Origin: Chryseobacterium cheonjiense
GTDB taxonomy: Bacteria; Bacteroidota; Bacteroidia; Flavobacteriales; Weeksellaceae
Assembly: GCF_012927265.1 (NCBI RefSeq)
Contig: NZ_JABBGF010000004.1
Span: 186,001 to 250,000 of the forward strand
DNA length: 64,000 nucleotides
Reading direction: 5' to 3'
Shown: positions 62,244-64,000 of the stretch, piece by piece
Layout: the number at the start of each line of letters is the position of its first letter
Numbering within the stretch: position 1 is the stretch's first letter
Notes under the pieces: model-generated
Told to the model about the DNA's origin: nothing
The model's input: only the letters and a program-made list of their open reading frames with translations
Databases searched by the model: none
Translations under genes and position numbers: made by a program

Positions 62244-63207
62244 ATGAAAAGCATAATTACAATGGCTGCCTGTTATTCAGTCTAACGGCTTATTCTCAAG
62301 TGGGGATCAACACAAATAATCCAAAAGCAAGTCTGGATATCTCCGCAAAAACTACAGACGGCAGCAAACCGGAAGGGCTTATTGCCCCTAGGTTAACGGG
62401 TGACCAGATCCGGGCAGGCGATAACCAATACGGAACTGCGCAAAAAGGAGCTATTCTTTATGCCACCTCAGCGGTAACTTCACCAAGCACTAAAACTGCA
62501 AATATTACGGCAGAAGGGTATTACTTTTTTGATGGTACTTCATGGCAGAAAATTACCGGTGCAGCTTCTGCAGGAGATACGACCAATGATGCATGGATTA
62601 ATGATACCGCCAACTCAATGGTAAAGCTGGGAACGAAATCAGATGGGACGGCTAGAACTGCAGGAACGGATGTTGTTGTAAATGATGCCGGACAAATGGG
62701 CTTAGGAACAAGTTCTCCAGCAAATAAACTAGATATAAATGGAGATGGTATAAATAATCCGGTAAGAATAAGAAATGTTTTAAGTGAAGCAATTAATGAA
62801 CAAAATTTTAACTTGGTATTAAATGCTAATGGAGAAATTAAAAAAAGTCAGAGATCAAGTACACCAATGTATTTTCAAAAATATATTCTTTCGAATGTAA
62901 ATGCTGATTGGGTAGAGAATTATGATACAAAAATACCTAGTAACAAGTATACCCTAGTTGTTGTTGGGGCTAATTTTCCATATACACTAAGTGCGGCTGG
63001 AGGGACTACAATAGAAGCTTATATTTTAGGAGGTACTTGGCGATTAAGAGCTGATTTTTTGGTACAAGTACTAGTCCTTTTATCAACGGAACGTGGACTA
63101 TATCAACACTTATTCTAGATAATTCTCAGCTTACCATAAATGCTGATGTTTTACAAAACCTGGGCGGAAATAATTCTGGATCTGCTTCAGCTTCTCCGAT
63201 TCCATAA
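62244..63207 (+). pseudogene. Tail-fibre-like exported protein gene with two frameshifts
   Basis: The open frame (62162-63118) has no signal peptide at its start, but ATG 62244 in another frame encodes MKSIITMAA, which joins in sense to LLFSLTAYSQVGINTNNPKAS if one base is added near 62270 (gctgcctg to gctgccctg). Near the end a second single-base loss, in the T6 run at 63055-63060, diverts the frame; adding one T restores ADFFGTSTSPFINGTWTIS and an end at 63207 (ASASPIP). The product would be a secreted protein of about 320 residues with VGINTNNPKASLDI and EGYYFFDGTSWQKI motifs, related to the companions of the giant gene. Either a decaying gene or assembly errors. Confidence 0.7.
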
Positions 63208-63326
63208 TAATAGTTTTTTACTATATTTTATAAAAGCTAATAAGTATATAATCTATTGTTTTGTAAAAGAATATCTTCGCAATTTTTCTATTGTGCAATA
63301 AATATTAGCCAATATAAAATAAAGTA

Positions 63327-63357
63327 AGGCGACTTCACATCAAGGGGTCGCTTTTTA
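63327..63357 (+). terminator. Terminator after the broken gene
   Basis: Stem gcgac/gtcgc (63329-63333 / 63347-63351) with additional A-T pairs, then T residues. The gap 63208-63496 holds only this and the next terminator. Confidence 0.6.
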
Positions 63358-63440
63358 TTTAATATGCTATAACTTCGGTATTTATTCCTATCCAGAATAA
63401 CAGCTGAATAGCGAAATCAACGCTGTACGTTGTCAGTTAT

Positions 63441-63476
63441 AAAAAAAGAAAAAGTCCCATAAAATAAGGGACTTTT
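63441..63476 (-). terminator. Terminator of porV-like gene
   Basis: Perfect 9-bp stem aaaagtccc/gggactttt (63450-63458 / 63468-63476); on the reverse strand it is followed by a T-rich tail (from 63441-63449). Confidence 0.8.
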
Positions 63477-63496
63477 GAATTTGTATGTAAAATTTC

Positions 63497-64000
63497 TTAA
63501 TAATCTACATTTGACGTTTCTTCTCCAATATTCCAGGTAAGCCCGAAACGAAGGGTGTTGTCCAAAGCAGTATTGATTTTTGACATATTAATAAGGTAAG
63601 AGATGTCAAGACCGAAAGAACGGTATTTTAATCCGATACCTGCCGTAGCAAACTGTCTAGCTCCCTGCTCTTCACTTTCGTGGAAATAACCGGTTCTTAC
63701 AGAGAATGCGTTGTCATACGAATATTCCAGCGCACCGCTGTACATGATGGAATTTTTATTTTTAAAAGATTTTCCGATACCGGCCATTACACCAACATTC
63801 GGAACTTCGTAGATAGGCTGTCTTGTATTCGGGTCTGTTCCTACGAATTCTGAACCGGGAACTAAAATTTTGGAACCTTCAACGCTGATGCCTACTCTGT
63901 TCATGTCATCAAGATACATATCGTAACCAACCCCTAATCTTGCCATTGTCGGAAGATAGGATCTTGATTCTTCATTTCCGGTATAATCTAATTTAGGACC
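63497..64000 (-). CDS. porV: T9SS outer-membrane protein PorV (LptO-like), 3' part
   Basis: The last 167 residues of an outer-membrane beta-barrel protein; the frame runs off the right edge of the window, so the start is missing. LGVGYDMYLDDMNRVGISVE-type sequence (here read in part), GIGKSFKNKNSIMYSGALEYSYDNAFSVRTGYFHE and GIGLKYRSFGLDISYL match PorV/LptO, the T9SS protein that shuttles cargo from the translocon to the attachment complex. This fits the T9SS cargo genes at 37.7-42.4 kb. Confidence 0.85.
   Translation of the reverse strand, partial: GPKLDYTGNEESRSYLPTMARLGVGYDMYLDDMNRVGISVEGSKILVPGSEFVGTDPNTRQPIYEVPNVGVMAGIGKSFKNKNSIMYSGALEYSYDNAFSVRTGYFHESEEQGARQFATAGIGLKYRSFGLDISYLINMSKINTALDNTLRFGLTWNIGEETSNVDY

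Noticed and set aside
49884..63207. Defence island or conjugative transposon around the recombinase
   Set aside because: The neighbours are surface proteins; no nuclease, methylase, mob or tra gene is present.
1..64000. CRISPR array, tRNA or rRNA genes, insertion sequences, prophage
   Set aside because: No regularly spaced short repeats, no tRNA- or rRNA-like stretches, and no transposase or phage structural genes were seen; the one recombinase stands alone.

Overview
The window looks like a chromosomal segment of a Flavobacteriales bacterium close to Chryseobacterium/Elizabethkingia (Weeksellaceae). The grounds are AT-rich DNA, recurrent Bacteroidetes-type promoters (TTTG, about 20 bp, TAnnTTTG) with almost no Shine-Dalgarno sequences, type IX secretion (T9SS) sorting domains, a PorV-like gene at the right edge, T6SS-iii type TssB/TssC, and a GOB-like subclass B3 metallo-beta-lactamase. 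The assignment is from remembered families; no search was run.

Layout. 1-14 kb: tyrS, a sigma-70 family factor, lipA, an MFS exporter, a SpoIIAA-like protein, two VWA-domain proteins with a SIMPL protein, a LytS/LytTR two-component pair and a lipocalin. 14-24 kb: cinA, a three-enzyme GH18/NodB/GT2 membrane fusion, and tandem M13 metallopeptidases. 23.8-26 kb: a tssB-tssC sheath pair with no other recognisable T6SS gene, and a small lipoprotein. 26-37.6 kb: mutY, a membrane-anchored EEP phosphatase-like protein, a three-gene run ending in the beta-lactamase, a TauE/DUF1634 pair, and purK and purE separated by a reverse-strand block (CPA2 antiporter, lipoprotein, EamA transporter). 37.7-42.4 kb: three tandem BspA-like (DUF285) T9SS cargo genes. 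42.5-49.7 kb: YiaA-like protein, ahcY, the aguB-aguA agmatine-to-putrescine operon, a phosphopantetheinyl transferase and a FUSC-like membrane protein.

The most unusual region is 49.9-63.2 kb. A complete tyrosine recombinase gene (reverse strand) faces away from a 3,018-residue repetitive surface protein locus (forward strand). Between them lie two 21-bp sites in inverted orientation (51166-51186 and 51373-51393), each with 7-bp inverted arms around a 7-bp asymmetric spacer, which is the form of a tyrosine-recombinase crossover site. The 186-bp segment between them contains one consensus promoter, placed against the left site and now firing into the recombinase. Inversion would place it against the right site, firing into the surface-protein genes. 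I read this as a probable invertible-promoter phase switch controlling a giant modular surface protein and its small companions, presently in the orientation that does not favour the giant gene.

Other structure: a family of long intergenic hairpins with conserved flanks (about 1.45, 12.77 and 21.03 kb), several perfect 3-base-loop hairpins between genes, probable leaderless genes whose ATG follows the -7 box by 4-6 nt, a gene at 62.2-63.2 kb broken by two single-base deletions, and a candidate structured RNA just before it. I saw no tRNA, rRNA, CRISPR array, insertion sequence or replication origin.
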